DNA of 64,000 nt from contig NZ_BAAAXV010000005.1 of NCBI RefSeq assembly GCF_039535785.1, positions 1,426,001 to 1,490,000 of the forward strand, written 5' to 3'. Origin of the DNA: Nonomuraea helvata. GTDB taxonomy: Bacteria > Actinomycetota > Actinomycetes > Streptosporangiales > Streptosporangiaceae. The notes under the pieces were generated by a model. The model searched no databases and had not been told where the DNA came from. It saw only the letters and a program-made list of their open reading frames with translations. Both the position numbers and the translations under genes were made by a program. Shown piece by piece: positions 33,063 through 43,438 of the stretch (positions are counted from its first letter, which is position 1; the number at the start of each line of letters is the position of its first letter).

Positions 33063-33931
33063 AGGTGCCGGTCAGGGTCGACGGGCGCGACCTGACGCTG
33101 AGCAATCTGGACAAGGTCCTCTACCCGGAGTACGGCTTCACCAAGGCCGAGGTCATCGACTACTACAGCCGGGTCGCACCCGTGCTCCTCCCCCACCTCC
33201 AGGGCAGGCCCCTCACCGTCAAGCGCTACCCGAACGGCGTCACCGGCCAGTCCTTCTTCGAGAAGAACGCCCCCGACCACACCCCCTCCTGGGTCCGGCA
33301 GGTCACCCTGCCCGCCCCCGGCAGCACCAAGAACCGCGAGACCATCGACTTCGCCGTCGTGGACGACCTGCCCACGCTCGTCTACTACGCCAACCTCGCC
33401 GCGCTCGAGCTGCACGTGCCCCAGTGGCGCGTCGGGGAGGACGGGGAGGCGCTGCCGCCCGACACGCTCGTGTTCGACCTCGACCCCGGCGCGCCCGCGA
33501 CCATCGTCGAGTGCTGCGAGGTGGCGCTCATGCTGCGCGAGGTGCTGAAGAGCGAGGGGCTCACCGCCAGGCCGAAGACCAGCGGGAGCAAGGGCATGCA
33601 GTTGTACGCCGACTGGGACTGCCGCGAGGAGCCCTCCGCGTACGCCAGGAGACTGGCCAGGCTTCTGGAGAAAGAGCATCCCAAGCAGGTGGTCAGCGTG
33701 ATGACGAAGGCGGCCAGACCTGGCAAGGTGTTCATCGACTGGAGCCAGAACAACCCTGCCAAGACCACCGTGGCGCCTTACTCGCTGCGGGCCAGGGAGC
33801 AGCCGACCGTCTCGACACCACTGCTGTGGAAGGAGGTCGAGAGCTGCGAACGGCCCGATGAGCTGGTGTTCACGGCGCCGGACGTACTCGCCAGAGTGGA
33901 GAAGCGCGGCGACCTTTTCAGCCGGGCGTAG
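33059..33931 (+). CDS. LigD polymerase (primase-polymerase) domain, stand-alone
   Basis: 290-residue NHEJ polymerase of the archaeo-eukaryotic primase fold; fills gaps and adds nucleotides at breaks. LTLSNLDKVLYPE is the typical beginning; the catalytic carboxylates lie in LVFDLDPG; TSGSKGMQLY, IDWSQNNPAKTT and APYSLRA follow, the last binding the 5' phosphate region. ATG at 33059 overlaps the ligase stop (ATGA). The 3'-phosphoesterase domain of multi-domain LigD is absent from both genes. Confidence 0.92.
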   Translation: MKVPVRVDGRDLTLSNLDKVLYPEYGFTKAEVIDYYSRVAPVLLPHLQGRPLTVKRYPNGVTGQSFFEKNAPDHTPSWVRQVTLPAPGSTKNRETIDFAVVDDLPTLVYYANLAALELHVPQWRVGEDGEALPPDTLVFDLDPGAPATIVECCEVALMLREVLKSEGLTARPKTSGSKGMQLYADWDCREEPSAYARRLARLLEKEHPKQVVSVMTKAARPGKVFIDWSQNNPAKTTVAPYSLRAREQPTVSTPLLWKEVESCERPDELVFTAPDVLARVEKRGDLFSRA

Positions 33932-33966
33932 GCTGGTTGCGTCCACACCTTAAGGGGGACCAGAAG

Positions 33967-34185
33967 ATGTCGGAGATGGACATACGCGGGGACGAGATCT
34001 CCTACGACGTGGAGGAGGAGGCAGAGCTGTCGATCGAGACGCCCGAGGCCGACGCCGCCGACCAACACCACGAGATACGCCAGAGCTCCGCCAGGCTCCG
34101 CTACGAGCTGCCGCTCGACGTCGATCCCGCCGACGCGGCCGATCAGCACCGTGTGGTGGATCTCGACGACGACGAATACCGCTGA
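33967..34185 (+). CDS. small acidic protein with internal DAADQH repeat
   Basis: 72 residues, unrecognised. Highly acidic; DAADQH occurs twice, in EADAADQHHEIRQ and DPADAADQHRVVD, about 31 residues apart, and the protein ends DLDDDEYR. No membrane segment or signal. ATG at 33967 is preceded by a purine-rich AAGGGGGACCAGAAG. It follows the NHEJ genes by 35 bp and may be co-transcribed. Probably disordered. Confidence 0.7.
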   Translation: MSEMDIRGDEISYDVEEEAELSIETPEADAADQHHEIRQSSARLRYELPLDVDPADAADQHRVVDLDDDEYR

Positions 34186-34286
34186 GTACGGCTCCGCGAC
34201 GACTCGGCTGACTCGGCATCCGCTCGACCGAGCCCGCCTCACGGAGTGGCGTAAGCCCAGGAAGACGTGGCCTACTCGCACGTAGG

Positions 34287-34946
34287 ATGTCCGCACAGCC
34301 CGCTGAGAGACCTATGGAGACCCGTGTGACCGCAACCCCGGATGCGAAACCCCGGGGCACCCGGCTGCCCCGACTGGCGCGCCGCCGGCAGCTGCTGAGC
34401 GCCGCGCAGGAAGTGTTCGTGCAGAACGGCTATCACGCGGCCGCCATGGACGAGATCGCCGACCGCGCCGGCGTCAGCAAGCCGGTGCTCTACCAGCACT
34501 TCCCCGGCAAGCTGGAGCTCTATCTGGCGCTGCTCGACCTCCACGTCGACGACATGGTCAACCGCTGCCGGGATGCGCTGGCCTCCACCCACGAGAACAA
34601 GCTCCGCGTGCAGGCCACGTTCAGCGCGTTCTTCGACTTCGTCTCCACGCAGGGCGAGGCGTTCCGGCTCGTGTTCGAGTCCGACCTGCGCAACGTCGCG
34701 CCGGTGCGGCAACGCGTGGAGCGCTCGCTGCAGGAGTGCGCTGAGATGGTCAGCGCGGTCATCCAGGAGGACACCGGCTGCACCAGCGACGAGGCGCATC
34801 TGCTCGGCATGGGCCTGGTCGGCATGGCCGAGGTGAGCGCCCGCTACTGGGTGACCACGCACGGCTCGATCCCCAAGGACGCGGCTGAGCAGCTCATGGC
34901 ACGGCTGGCCTGGCGCGGCATCAGCGGTTTTCCGCGTACGGCATAA
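34287..34946 (+). CDS. TetR-family transcriptional regulator
   Basis: 219 residues. N-terminal helix-turn-helix with ARRRQLLSAAQEVFVQNGYHAAAMDEIADRAGVSKPVLYQHFPGK-type arrangement (recognition helix ending LYQHF), then an all-helical ligand domain. ATG at 34287 and ATG at 34314 are both possible starts; the second lies after GAGAG and trims a short variable lead. It precedes a DUF3107 gene as in M. tuberculosis (TetR plus TB9.4-like), so the pair may be functionally linked. Ligand unknown. Confidence 0.9.
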   Translation: MSAQPAERPMETRVTATPDAKPRGTRLPRLARRRQLLSAAQEVFVQNGYHAAAMDEIADRAGVSKPVLYQHFPGKLELYLALLDLHVDDMVNRCRDALASTHENKLRVQATFSAFFDFVSTQGEAFRLVFESDLRNVAPVRQRVERSLQECAEMVSAVIQEDTGCTSDEAHLLGMGLVGMAEVSARYWVTTHGSIPKDAAEQLMARLAWRGISGFPRTA

Positions 34947-35034
34947 CCCGTTCGCTGTTCGCGATCATTTGCGCCGTTCCCGGGTACGAGCCGCCACGAT
35001 GGGAGTGAGCCAGCCCGTCGACTAAGGAGCCATG

Positions 35035-35265
35035 ATGGAGATCAAGATCGGCGTACGCTCCGTACACCGCGAACTCATCGTCGAGACCGACCTCACCGCC
35101 GAGCAGATCGAAGAAGAGATCAGAAACGCACTGGCGGTCCAGCGCGGCGTGTTCGTCGTGACCGACGTCAAGGGCAGGCGGGTCATGGTGCCGGTGCACT
35201 CACTCGGGTTCATCGAGATCGGCGAGCCCGAGGCGCGGCCCGTCGGGTTCGGCGGCACTCTCTAG
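35035..35265 (+). CDS. DUF3107 family protein (TB9.4-like)
   Basis: 76 residues, strongly conserved actinobacterial protein of unknown function. MEIKIGVRSVHRELIVETDLTAEQIEEEI is followed by FVVTDVKGRRVMVPVHSLGFIEIG, a small alpha/beta fold. ATG at 35035 is five bases after AAGGAG; ATG at 35032 is too close. TetR gene upstream and terminator downstream. Confidence 0.9.
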   Translation: MEIKIGVRSVHRELIVETDLTAEQIEEEIRNALAVQRGVFVVTDVKGRRVMVPVHSLGFIEIGEPEARPVGFGGTL

Positions 35266-35280
35266 GGTTTTCCTGACTGA

Positions 35281-35306
35281 GGGGTACGGCTCTGGCGCCG
35301 TACCCC
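35281..35306 (+). terminator. rho-independent terminator after the DUF3107 gene
   Basis: GGGGTACGGC (35281-35290) pairs perfectly with GCCGTACCCC (35297-35306), followed by TT; 15 bases after the stop codon. Confidence 0.85.
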
Positions 35307-35658
35307 TTCGCTGGGCGCGCTCCTTGTCGACTTGCCGCGCCGGCTTCCCTCACCGCACCCGGCCCAGCGGCTGCCGTCGCCTGACCCACCGACGCGACCG
35401 GCAGGGGTGGGTCAGCGGAGAGTCCCGAGGTGGCAGGCGCGGGGTGGCCGGGGGTGGAGGACGGCGTGCCCGGGCTTGGCGGTCGGGCAGCGTGCGCTCT
35501 CCCTCCGCAGCACCGGGCGCGAGGTCCAGCGGTTCGGCCTACATCTCGTCGTCGAAGAACTGCCGTAGCGGCGCGAGGCCCTCATGTCTGGCACGGTACA
35601 ACCGTTCCGCGCCTCGCGCCGCCCGATGGGCGGACCAGTCCTCGGCAGCGGGCGTCGG
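35307..35658. other. ~350 bp without an independent gene; minus-strand remnant frame
   Basis: No complete gene. On the minus strand, directly after the ferritin-like stop and in the same frame, 38 codons with coding character (EDWSAHRAARGAERLYR...LRQFFDDEM) run to a TAG near 35541. The rest is GC-rich and featureless. Confidence 0.4.
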
Positions 35659-36297
35659 TCAGAGGCCCATGGCGGCCATGCGCTTGTTGTGCGCCTCCGT
35701 CAATGTCGCGAAAAGTCGGGAAATATCGGTGGCGCCCTCCCCCGACACCAACAGCAACGCCAACTCGGGCCGCGCCGAGGCCACCTGCTGCCCCTGGCTG
35801 AGCGCCTCGCCGACGAGCCGCCGGGCCCACAGCGCCAGCCGGCCGGCCTCCACGGGCGCGGCCTCGATGCCCGCCCTGACCCGCTCGACCGCGAACTGCG
35901 AGCGCTCCTCGTCCACGATCACCTCGTCCACGAGTTCGGCGATCGACGGGTCGAGGTGCCTGGCCGCCTCCCGGTAGAAGTCGAGCGCGATGCCGTCCCC
36001 GACGTACGTCTTGACCAGCGCCTGGAGCCAGTCGGCCGGTCTGGTCTGCGCGTGCCAGGCGTCCAGCGCCTCGACGAACGGCGCCATCGCCTCGTCGGGA
36101 TCGGCCCCGAGCTCGGCCAGCCGGTCGCGCAGCAGGCGGAAATGGGCGTACTCGGTCACGGCCAGCTCGCTCAGCGCCGCGCGGTCGGCCAGCGTGGGCG
36201 CCAGCGTGGCGGCGTCCTCCGTCATCCGCGCGTAGGCGCTGAGCTCCGCGTACGCGAGCACGCCGAGAAGGTCTACGACTCCTGGAGACTCCTTCAT
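35659..36297 (-). CDS. ferritin-like protein related to tRNA hydroxylase MiaE
   Basis: 212 residues, four-helix bundle. Glutamate and histidine ligands typical of a di-iron centre are seen in AELSAYARM, TEYAHFRLL, and VIVDEERSQFA. The family includes tRNA-(ms2io6A) hydroxylases, but in actinobacteria the substrate is unproven. M. tuberculosis has a similar gene next to rhlE, as here. It is divergent from the DEAD-box gene. The frame remains open for 38 codons beyond its TGA. Confidence 0.82.
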   Translation of the reverse strand: MKESPGVVDLLGVLAYAELSAYARMTEDAATLAPTLADRAALSELAVTEYAHFRLLRDRLAELGADPDEAMAPFVEALDAWHAQTRPADWLQALVKTYVGDGIALDFYREAARHLDPSIAELVDEVIVDEERSQFAVERVRAGIEAAPVEAGRLALWARRLVGEALSQGQQVASARPELALLLVSGEGATDISRLFATLTEAHNKRMAAMGL

Positions 36298-36448
36298 AGA
36301 GGCAGCGTACTTCGGGGAATCTGCGGGAACATACGTAAGCTGGGCCAGCGTTGTGGTATCGAGTACACTGCTCTGTGAAAGTGCGACCGCACTGTGTAAA
36401 TTCGAGGGTTTCCCCCGATTACCCCCACTTCCGGGTGCGCGGTCGCTG

Positions 36449-36538
36449 ATGACGCGAGAGGGCTGGCTCTACCGCGAGGACCCACGCAACGGGGGCTGTT
36501 TTCCGCCCGTCGGTCCCGGCAGGCCCGCCTTCATTTGA
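36449..36538 (+). CDS. upstream ORF in the leader of the DEAD-box helicase gene (29 codons)
   Basis: ATG at 36449 opens MTREGWLYRED...GPGRPAFI and ends at TGA 36536-36538, six codons before the proposed CTG start of the helicase and in the same frame. It could be a leader peptide controlling re-initiation, or an N-terminal part reached by read-through. No ribosome site is obvious. Confidence 0.4.
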   Translation: MTREGWLYREDPRNGGCFPPVGPGRPAFI

Positions 36539-36556
36539 GAACTGAGGCAGGCCACC

Positions 36557-38557
<2,001 letters not shown>

Positions 38558-38570
38558 GCACCGCAGGAGA

Positions 38571-38600
38571 GGCGCGCACCCGGTCGGGTGCGCGCCCTTT
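38571..38600 (+). terminator. rho-independent terminator after the helicase gene
   Basis: GGCGCGCACCCG (38571-38582) pairs perfectly with CGGGTGCGCGCC (38585-38596), followed by CTTT. Fourteen bases after the stop. Confidence 0.85.
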
Positions 38601-38659
38601 CGCCCAGGTAGTCCCCTCGACGGTGTCGAGCCGCTGACCTCTGGGTATTGTTGCCCCAC

Positions 38660-39550
38660 GTGAGTACGCCGCGATTCCTCGATCTGCCTCCTGGCGTCAC
38701 ACCACAGAAGATCGAAACCCCGCAGGGCACGTTCGCCGCCCTGGACGCGCGACCGGTCAGTGGTGTGATTGAGCGCTGGCCCGCGCTTCTGGTCCCCGGC
38801 CTGACGGGCAGCAAGGAGGACTTCATCGCGGTCCTGATGACCCTGGCCCAGTCCGGGCGCAGGGTGGTGGCCGTGGACCTGCGCGGACAGTACGAGACAC
38901 CGGGCCCCGACGACCCGGCCGCCTACTCCTGCCCCGCCCTCGGCGCCGACGTCGACGCGCTCGCCCAGGTCATCGGCGGCGGAGACCCCGTTCATCTGGT
39001 GGGCCACTCGTTCGGCGGGCTGGTCGCCAGGGAGGCGGTGATCGACGGGCGCACGCATTTCGCGTCGTTCACGCTGATGGGGTCGGGCCCCGCGGCTATC
39101 GAGGGCAGGCGGGCGGTCAACGGCAAGAAGCTCATGGAAGAAGTGCGGGAGTTCGGCCTGGAGCACGTGTGGCACCACCGGCTCGAGCCCGAGGCACTGG
39201 CCGGCGACGTGCCGGACGAGATCCTGGCGTTCCTGCGCAAGCGCCTGCTCACCAACTCGCCGACCGGGCTGACGTGCATGGCCCAGCAGGTGCTGAGCAT
39301 GCACGACCGTACCGACGAGCTGCGCCAGATCGAGGTGCCCACGCTCGTGCTGTACGGCGAGCACGACGACGGGTGGCCGCCCGAGATGCAGGCGGAGATG
39401 GCCGCCAGGCTCGAGGCCGAGTGCATGGTCGTGCCCGGCGCCGTCCACTCCCCCAACGTCGAGGCGCCGGAGACGACCGCGGCGGCGCTGGTCCGGTTCT
39501 GGAACGCGGCGGAGAAGCACTACTTGGACACAAGGTCCAATGTCATGTAA
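38660..39550 (+). CDS. alpha/beta-hydrolase
   Basis: 296 residues. VPGLTGSKEDF (oxyanion region), VDLRGQYETPG, GHSFGGLVAREA (nucleophile elbow), LYGEHDDGW (acid), GAVHSPNVE (His). GTG at 38660 is preferred (VSTPRFLDLPPG); a TTG at 38648 is an alternative. No ribosome site is evident, so the message may be leaderless (TATTGT at 38646 as -10). Lies between the helicase terminator and the MpaB-like gene, which starts 13 bp after it. Substrate unknown. Confidence 0.85.
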   Translation: MSTPRFLDLPPGVTPQKIETPQGTFAALDARPVSGVIERWPALLVPGLTGSKEDFIAVLMTLAQSGRRVVAVDLRGQYETPGPDDPAAYSCPALGADVDALAQVIGGGDPVHLVGHSFGGLVAREAVIDGRTHFASFTLMGSGPAAIEGRRAVNGKKLMEEVREFGLEHVWHHRLEPEALAGDVPDEILAFLRKRLLTNSPTGLTCMAQQVLSMHDRTDELRQIEVPTLVLYGEHDDGWPPEMQAEMAARLEAECMVVPGAVHSPNVEAPETTAAALVRFWNAAEKHYLDTRSNVM

Positions 39551-39563
39551 TTATCCACTTACT

Positions 39564-40475
39564 ATGGCGAACATCGAAGACATCGTCGCCCAGCCACCGC
39601 AGAGCGCGACGTGGCAGGTGCATCTCGACCGTTCGATGTGGGTGGGTGGCGTACGCGGTCTCATGCTGCAGGCGCTGCATCCGCTGGCCATGCGCGGCGT
39701 CTGGCAGAACTCCAACTTCCAGGAGGACCCGTTCGGGCGGCTGCGCCGCACGGCGGACTTCGTGGGGCGGGTGACGTTCGGCAGCCCGGAGGAGGCCGAC
39801 GAGATCGGCCGGCGGGTGCGCGGCATCCACAAGGCGCTGCGCATCCACGACCCCGACACCGGCAGGACGCACCGGGTGGACGACCCCGAGCTGCTGCTGT
39901 GGGTGCACTGCGCGGAGGTGTCGTCGTACCTGGAGGTGGCCAGGCGCGGCGGGCTCGGCCTCACCGAGCGCCAGGCCGACCGCTACCTGTACGAGCAGCG
40001 CAAGAGCGCCGCCTACGTCGGCCTGCACCTCGACGACGTGCCCGGTTCGTGCGCGGAGATGGACGCCTATTTCAAGCAGGTACGCCCCATCCTGCGCGTC
40101 ACGGAGGAGGCGGCCGCGGCCGTGCGGTTCCTGATGTGGCCGAGGCTGCCGCACGAGCTGAGGCTGCTGTCCGCCGGCAAGCCCGTCTACTTCCCGTTCG
40201 GCGCGCTCTGCTACTACACGCTGCCGGACTGGGCCAGGCGCATGTACGGGGCGCTGCCGGAGGTGCCTCGCGCGACCGTCACGGCCGCGCTGAAGGCGTT
40301 CAGGCTGGGCCTCAACTCGCTGCCGGAGCCGGTGCACGACCGCGCGTTCATGCCGGCCACGAGGCGGATGCTGCAGGCGTCCAGAGAGCGGCTCGGCGCG
40401 GCGGGTTACGACGTGAGCAAGGGCCTCAAGGGTCTGACCGATCCCCGCCGCTGGCCGCCGAAACCGGCCGCCTGA
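39564..40475 (+). CDS. oxygenase MpaB family protein (DUF2236)
   Basis: 303 residues. This family has a heme-b pocket built from helices with conserved Arg/His; members include fungal MpaB and latex clearing protein-like oxygenases. Visible landmarks: VGGVRGLMLQALHPLAM (the conserved His), DPFGRLRRTADFV, VHCAEVSSYL, and a C-terminal helical part. ATG at 39564 starts MANIEDIV; an ATG at 39540 overlaps the previous gene and is less likely. Its 3' end overlaps the convergent MFS gene by 50 bp. Natural substrate not known. Confidence 0.85.
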   Translation: MANIEDIVAQPPQSATWQVHLDRSMWVGGVRGLMLQALHPLAMRGVWQNSNFQEDPFGRLRRTADFVGRVTFGSPEEADEIGRRVRGIHKALRIHDPDTGRTHRVDDPELLLWVHCAEVSSYLEVARRGGLGLTERQADRYLYEQRKSAAYVGLHLDDVPGSCAEMDAYFKQVRPILRVTEEAAAAVRFLMWPRLPHELRLLSAGKPVYFPFGALCYYTLPDWARRMYGALPEVPRATVTAALKAFRLGLNSLPEPVHDRAFMPATRRMLQASRERLGAAGYDVSKGLKGLTDPRRWPPKPAA

Positions 40476-41664
40476 CCGGCAGGAGCGACCCGGCCACCAG
40501 CACGACGGCCGACACGGCCGCCATCGTCCATCCGCTGCCGGCCATGCCTCCCCCGTCGAACAGCACACCGAGCAGGGACGACGCGGTCGCGGCGCCGACG
40601 TACCTGGACGCCTGGAAGAATCCCACCGCCACCCCCGTGTCGCGGCGGTCGGCGTGCACGAAGACCAGCGAGTTGAGCCCGAACTGGCTGAGCGCCGACG
40701 CCACCCCGAGCAGCGCCGCCACCACCAGCACCAGCCAGACGGGTCCCACTCCGAGCAGCAGGCAGGAGCCGCCGAGCAGCAGCGTCGCGCTCGCCATCAG
40801 GACCGTCCGCATCCCCGCCCGGGCGGCCAGCGCCACCGCGACCGGGGTCATGACGACCGCCAGCCCGGCCATGGGGAGCACGAGCAGCCCGGCGATGTGC
40901 GCGGGCACTCCCGCCGAGCGCTGCGCCCAGAGCGGCACCACGAAGAACGCCGAGTAGAAGACCATGTTGACCAGGGCGAACTGGCCGCAGGTGGCCAGCA
41001 GCTGCGGCCTCAGGCGGGGCAGCAGGGCCTGGCTCCGGCCGTCCACGCGTACCTTGGGCAGCCAGCGCAGGGCCGCGACCAGCGCGACCGCCGCGAGCGG
41101 GACGTTCACCAGGAAGATCGCCTGCCAGCCCCAGAACGAGACCAGGAATCCGCCGAGCACCGGACCGGCGGCGGCGCCGGCGGTGAGCGCCATGGAGATG
41201 GTGGCGATCACCCGGGGCGGCGGCCTCCCGTCCTCGCCGGGCATCACCGCCTGCACGATCGCCATCCCCGCGGGCATCGTCGCGCAACTCGCGAAGGCCT
41301 GCAGCAACCTGACCACGACCAGCGCAGGGAACGACGGTGCCAGCGCGGCCAGCACGCCCGTGACGGCCATCGTGACCAGCCCGGCGCAGAACACCAGCCT
41401 CGGCCCCAGCCGATCCGCCAGCGTGCCCATCACGGGCGGGACCATGATGCCGGTCAGGTAGAACCCGGCGGCCAGCCAGGTCACGGCCGCGATGCCGACG
41501 TGGAACTCGGCCTCGATGTGGGCCAGGGCCACGGCGATCATCGATGAGTTCAGGGGATTGAACAGCGATCCTAGAGCCACCGCCGCCGGTAACCGCCCCA
41601 CGTGAGCCACTTTTCGGTCATAACCACTGTCTCGGTGACCTACACCGCGGGTTGCGCGATTCAT
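40426..41664 (-). CDS. MFS transporter (drug:H+ antiporter-like)
   Basis: 412 residues, about 12 membrane helices. LGSLFNPLNSSMIAVALAHIEAEF is the usual first helix region; GTLADRLGPRLVF (motif A) and GPVLGGFLVSFWGWQAIFLVN (motif C plus the FWGWQ signature) place it among multidrug or metabolite exporters. The start could be ATG 41664 or GTG 41610, which directly precedes the first helix. It overlaps the end of the MpaB gene. It lies 30 kb from the siderophore operon; use as its exporter is possible but unsupported. Confidence 0.88.
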   Translation of the reverse strand: MNRATRGVGHRDSGYDRKVAHVGRLPAAVALGSLFNPLNSSMIAVALAHIEAEFHVGIAAVTWLAAGFYLTGIMVPPVMGTLADRLGPRLVFCAGLVTMAVTGVLAALAPSFPALVVVRLLQAFASCATMPAGMAIVQAVMPGEDGRPPPRVIATISMALTAGAAAGPVLGGFLVSFWGWQAIFLVNVPLAAVALVAALRWLPKVRVDGRSQALLPRLRPQLLATCGQFALVNMVFYSAFFVVPLWAQRSAGVPAHIAGLLVLPMAGLAVVMTPVAVALAARAGMRTVLMASATLLLGGSCLLLGVGPVWLVLVVAALLGVASALSQFGLNSLVFVHADRRDTGVAVGFFQASRYVGAATASSLLGVLFDGGGMAGSGWTMAAVSAVVLVAGSLLPVRRPVSAASGGDRSDP

Positions 41665-41690
41665 GTGGATCGCCCTAGCGTGCGTGGATC

Positions 41691-43031
41691 ATGAACGGCG
41701 TGAAGCGGTTGCTGGTGGCAATGGCGCTCATGGTCTGCGGTTGCTCCGCCGCCGAACAACCGACTGCGCCGGGTCCGGCTGCGCAACCGACGCCGAAGCC
41801 GACCGGGTCGCCGACGGCCAGTCCCACCACGAGCCCGCCGGCGGGATACGGGAAGATCGAAAAGCTGGAGACCGGTCCCAAGCCCATGACGTTTCCGGCC
41901 ATACCGGCGAGACCCAAGGTGTGCGCGCAGCCCGGCTTGAAGGCGGACCAGATGAGGCCCGTTCCGGTGCGGCGATCGGGCTGGAAGTTGCTCAACGTGG
42001 ATCAGAAGATCAATCAGATCGGGTACTTCGATGTCGCCGCCGACGGCGCCGTGTGGGCACAGACGTTCCGAGTGATCGAATCCAAGGAGGAGGCGGAGGA
42101 TACGGAGAGCGCCATCCGCCGATGGCACAAGGGGAAGTGGACCACCTTGACGCGGCATCCGATCGGCCCGGACTCCGTGGACGGCGTCTATGCGCTGGCC
42201 GCGGATTCGGCGCGGCGGGTCTGGGTCTTCGGCACGACGGCTCCTCCGGGAGAGGACGACGTGGTGACCCGGATGTTCATCGGTACCTTCCAGCACGGGC
42301 GGTGGAATGATGTCGTCATCGCCGACAAAGCCACTCTGGAGCTTGATTGGTCCGTGGTCGGCGCGCGGAGCGGGTGGGCGACGGTGGACGGCCTGATGCT
42401 GCGCTGGAACGGCCGGGCCTGGGCACGGCAGCCGGGCAAACCTTCGGGCGGCATCCCGTTCGGCCAGGGCCACGACATGTGGACACTCGACGGCGACCTA
42501 ACGGTCCTGCGCTGGGAGGGCACCGGCTGGCGGAGGCTGAAGCTGCCTGATCTGGGCACGCGCGCGCTCGACAGCAGCCCGGAGCCATGGCTGACCGCTC
42601 TCGTCCCGTACGGCCGCGACGACACCTGGGCGGTGGGCTACGTGGGCTGGGACATGGACAACGAGGAGTACGAGGATGTGCCGGTCAGGGCCAGGCCAGT
42701 GGCTGTCCACTGGAACGGCTCGTCGTGGACGTGCACATGGGGGCCGATGCACCGCCTCTTCGGCGAGGCGGCGCCGGACGGCAAGGGCGGGCTGTGGGTG
42801 ATCGCCGAGCGCGAGTACGAAGCCAGCGAGCTCTGGCACCTGTCCGACGGCCGATGGACCAAAGAGTTCCTGCCCACTCCCGCCGGGCAGACTTACTTCG
42901 TCGATCACCTGGTCAAGCGCCCGGGGACGGACGAGGTCTACGCCTCCGGCTACGTCACCACTGATGAGGACGACCTCATTGACGGCTCACTCGCCGAAGA
43001 GCATCGAGGAGCCCTCTGGCGCACAAAGTAG
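41691..43031 (+). CDS. lipoprotein with beta-propeller-like WxGxxW repeats
   Basis: 446 residues. Type II signal peptide with lipobox VCGC near residue 18, then a Pro/Thr/Ser-rich linker of ~35 residues and a folded domain with repeated strands: RRWHKGKWTTL, LRWNGRAWARQ, LRWEGTGWRRL, VHWNGSSWTCTW, ELWHLSDGRWTKE. This pattern is usual in extracellular propeller proteins of actinomycetes with no known function. Anchored to the outer face of the membrane. A related, frameshifted gene follows 38 bp downstream, a tandem duplication. Confidence 0.8.
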   Translation: MNGVKRLLVAMALMVCGCSAAEQPTAPGPAAQPTPKPTGSPTASPTTSPPAGYGKIEKLETGPKPMTFPAIPARPKVCAQPGLKADQMRPVPVRRSGWKLLNVDQKINQIGYFDVAADGAVWAQTFRVIESKEEAEDTESAIRRWHKGKWTTLTRHPIGPDSVDGVYALAADSARRVWVFGTTAPPGEDDVVTRMFIGTFQHGRWNDVVIADKATLELDWSVVGARSGWATVDGLMLRWNGRAWARQPGKPSGGIPFGQGHDMWTLDGDLTVLRWEGTGWRRLKLPDLGTRALDSSPEPWLTALVPYGRDDTWAVGYVGWDMDNEEYEDVPVRARPVAVHWNGSSWTCTWGPMHRLFGEAAPDGKGGLWVIAEREYEASELWHLSDGRWTKEFLPTPAGQTYFVDHLVKRPGTDEVYASGYVTTDEDDLIDGSLAEEHRGALWRTK

Positions 43032-43069
43032 GGAATGTCCTCGTCAATTCGCACATATGGTGATCATTC

Positions 43070-43438
43070 ATGAGGCTCCTGGTTGCGCTCCTTTTGCTGC
43101 TCGCAGGATGCGGCGCCGCCGAGGAGAAGCGCGCCCCGCTGGTCGAAGAGGCGAAGGCCACCTGGCGGCTTACGCATACGGGGCGTGGCGTAGGAGTCTA
43201 TGGGCCGATAGCCGCTACGGGCCCGAACGAAGCCTGGTCGATGATCCGACGCAAGTCCACGGCGCCCGCCTCCCTCATGCGATGGGACGGGGCATCCTGG
43301 CGGCCTGCCGTCATGCCCAAGGGCTTCGGCAGGTCACTTTACGGAACGCTTGCCGCTTCGCCGTCCGGGAATGATCTGTGGCTGTTCTGTGATTCCTGTG
43401 GAGACGGCCCATGGCAACTGGTCGAGGGCCGGTGGTGA
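43070..43438 (+). CDS. lipoprotein with propeller repeats, 5' part of a frameshifted gene
   Basis: 122 residues. Signal peptide with lipobox LAGC near residue 17, then AAEEKRAPL and propeller-type strands (LMRWDGASWRP, WQLVEGRW). The frame closes at TGA right after EGRW, while the sequence continues in another frame (43411-44178) with the same type of repeats. The upstream paralogue is 446 residues, so this piece is about a third of a complete protein. Confidence 0.65.
   Translation: MRLLVALLLLLAGCGAAEEKRAPLVEEAKATWRLTHTGRGVGVYGPIAATGPNEAWSMIRRKSTAPASLMRWDGASWRPAVMPKGFGRSLYGTLAASPSGNDLWLFCDSCGDGPWQLVEGRW

Noticed and set aside
36536..36538. Selenocysteine TGA before the helicase
   Set aside because: No SECIS-like hairpin directly after the codon and no reason for Sec in a DEAD-box protein; leader peptide or CTG initiation is simpler.
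40426..41664. MFS transporter as the missing siderophore exporter
   Set aside because: 30 kb away, no iron box seen, no siderophore genes beside it.
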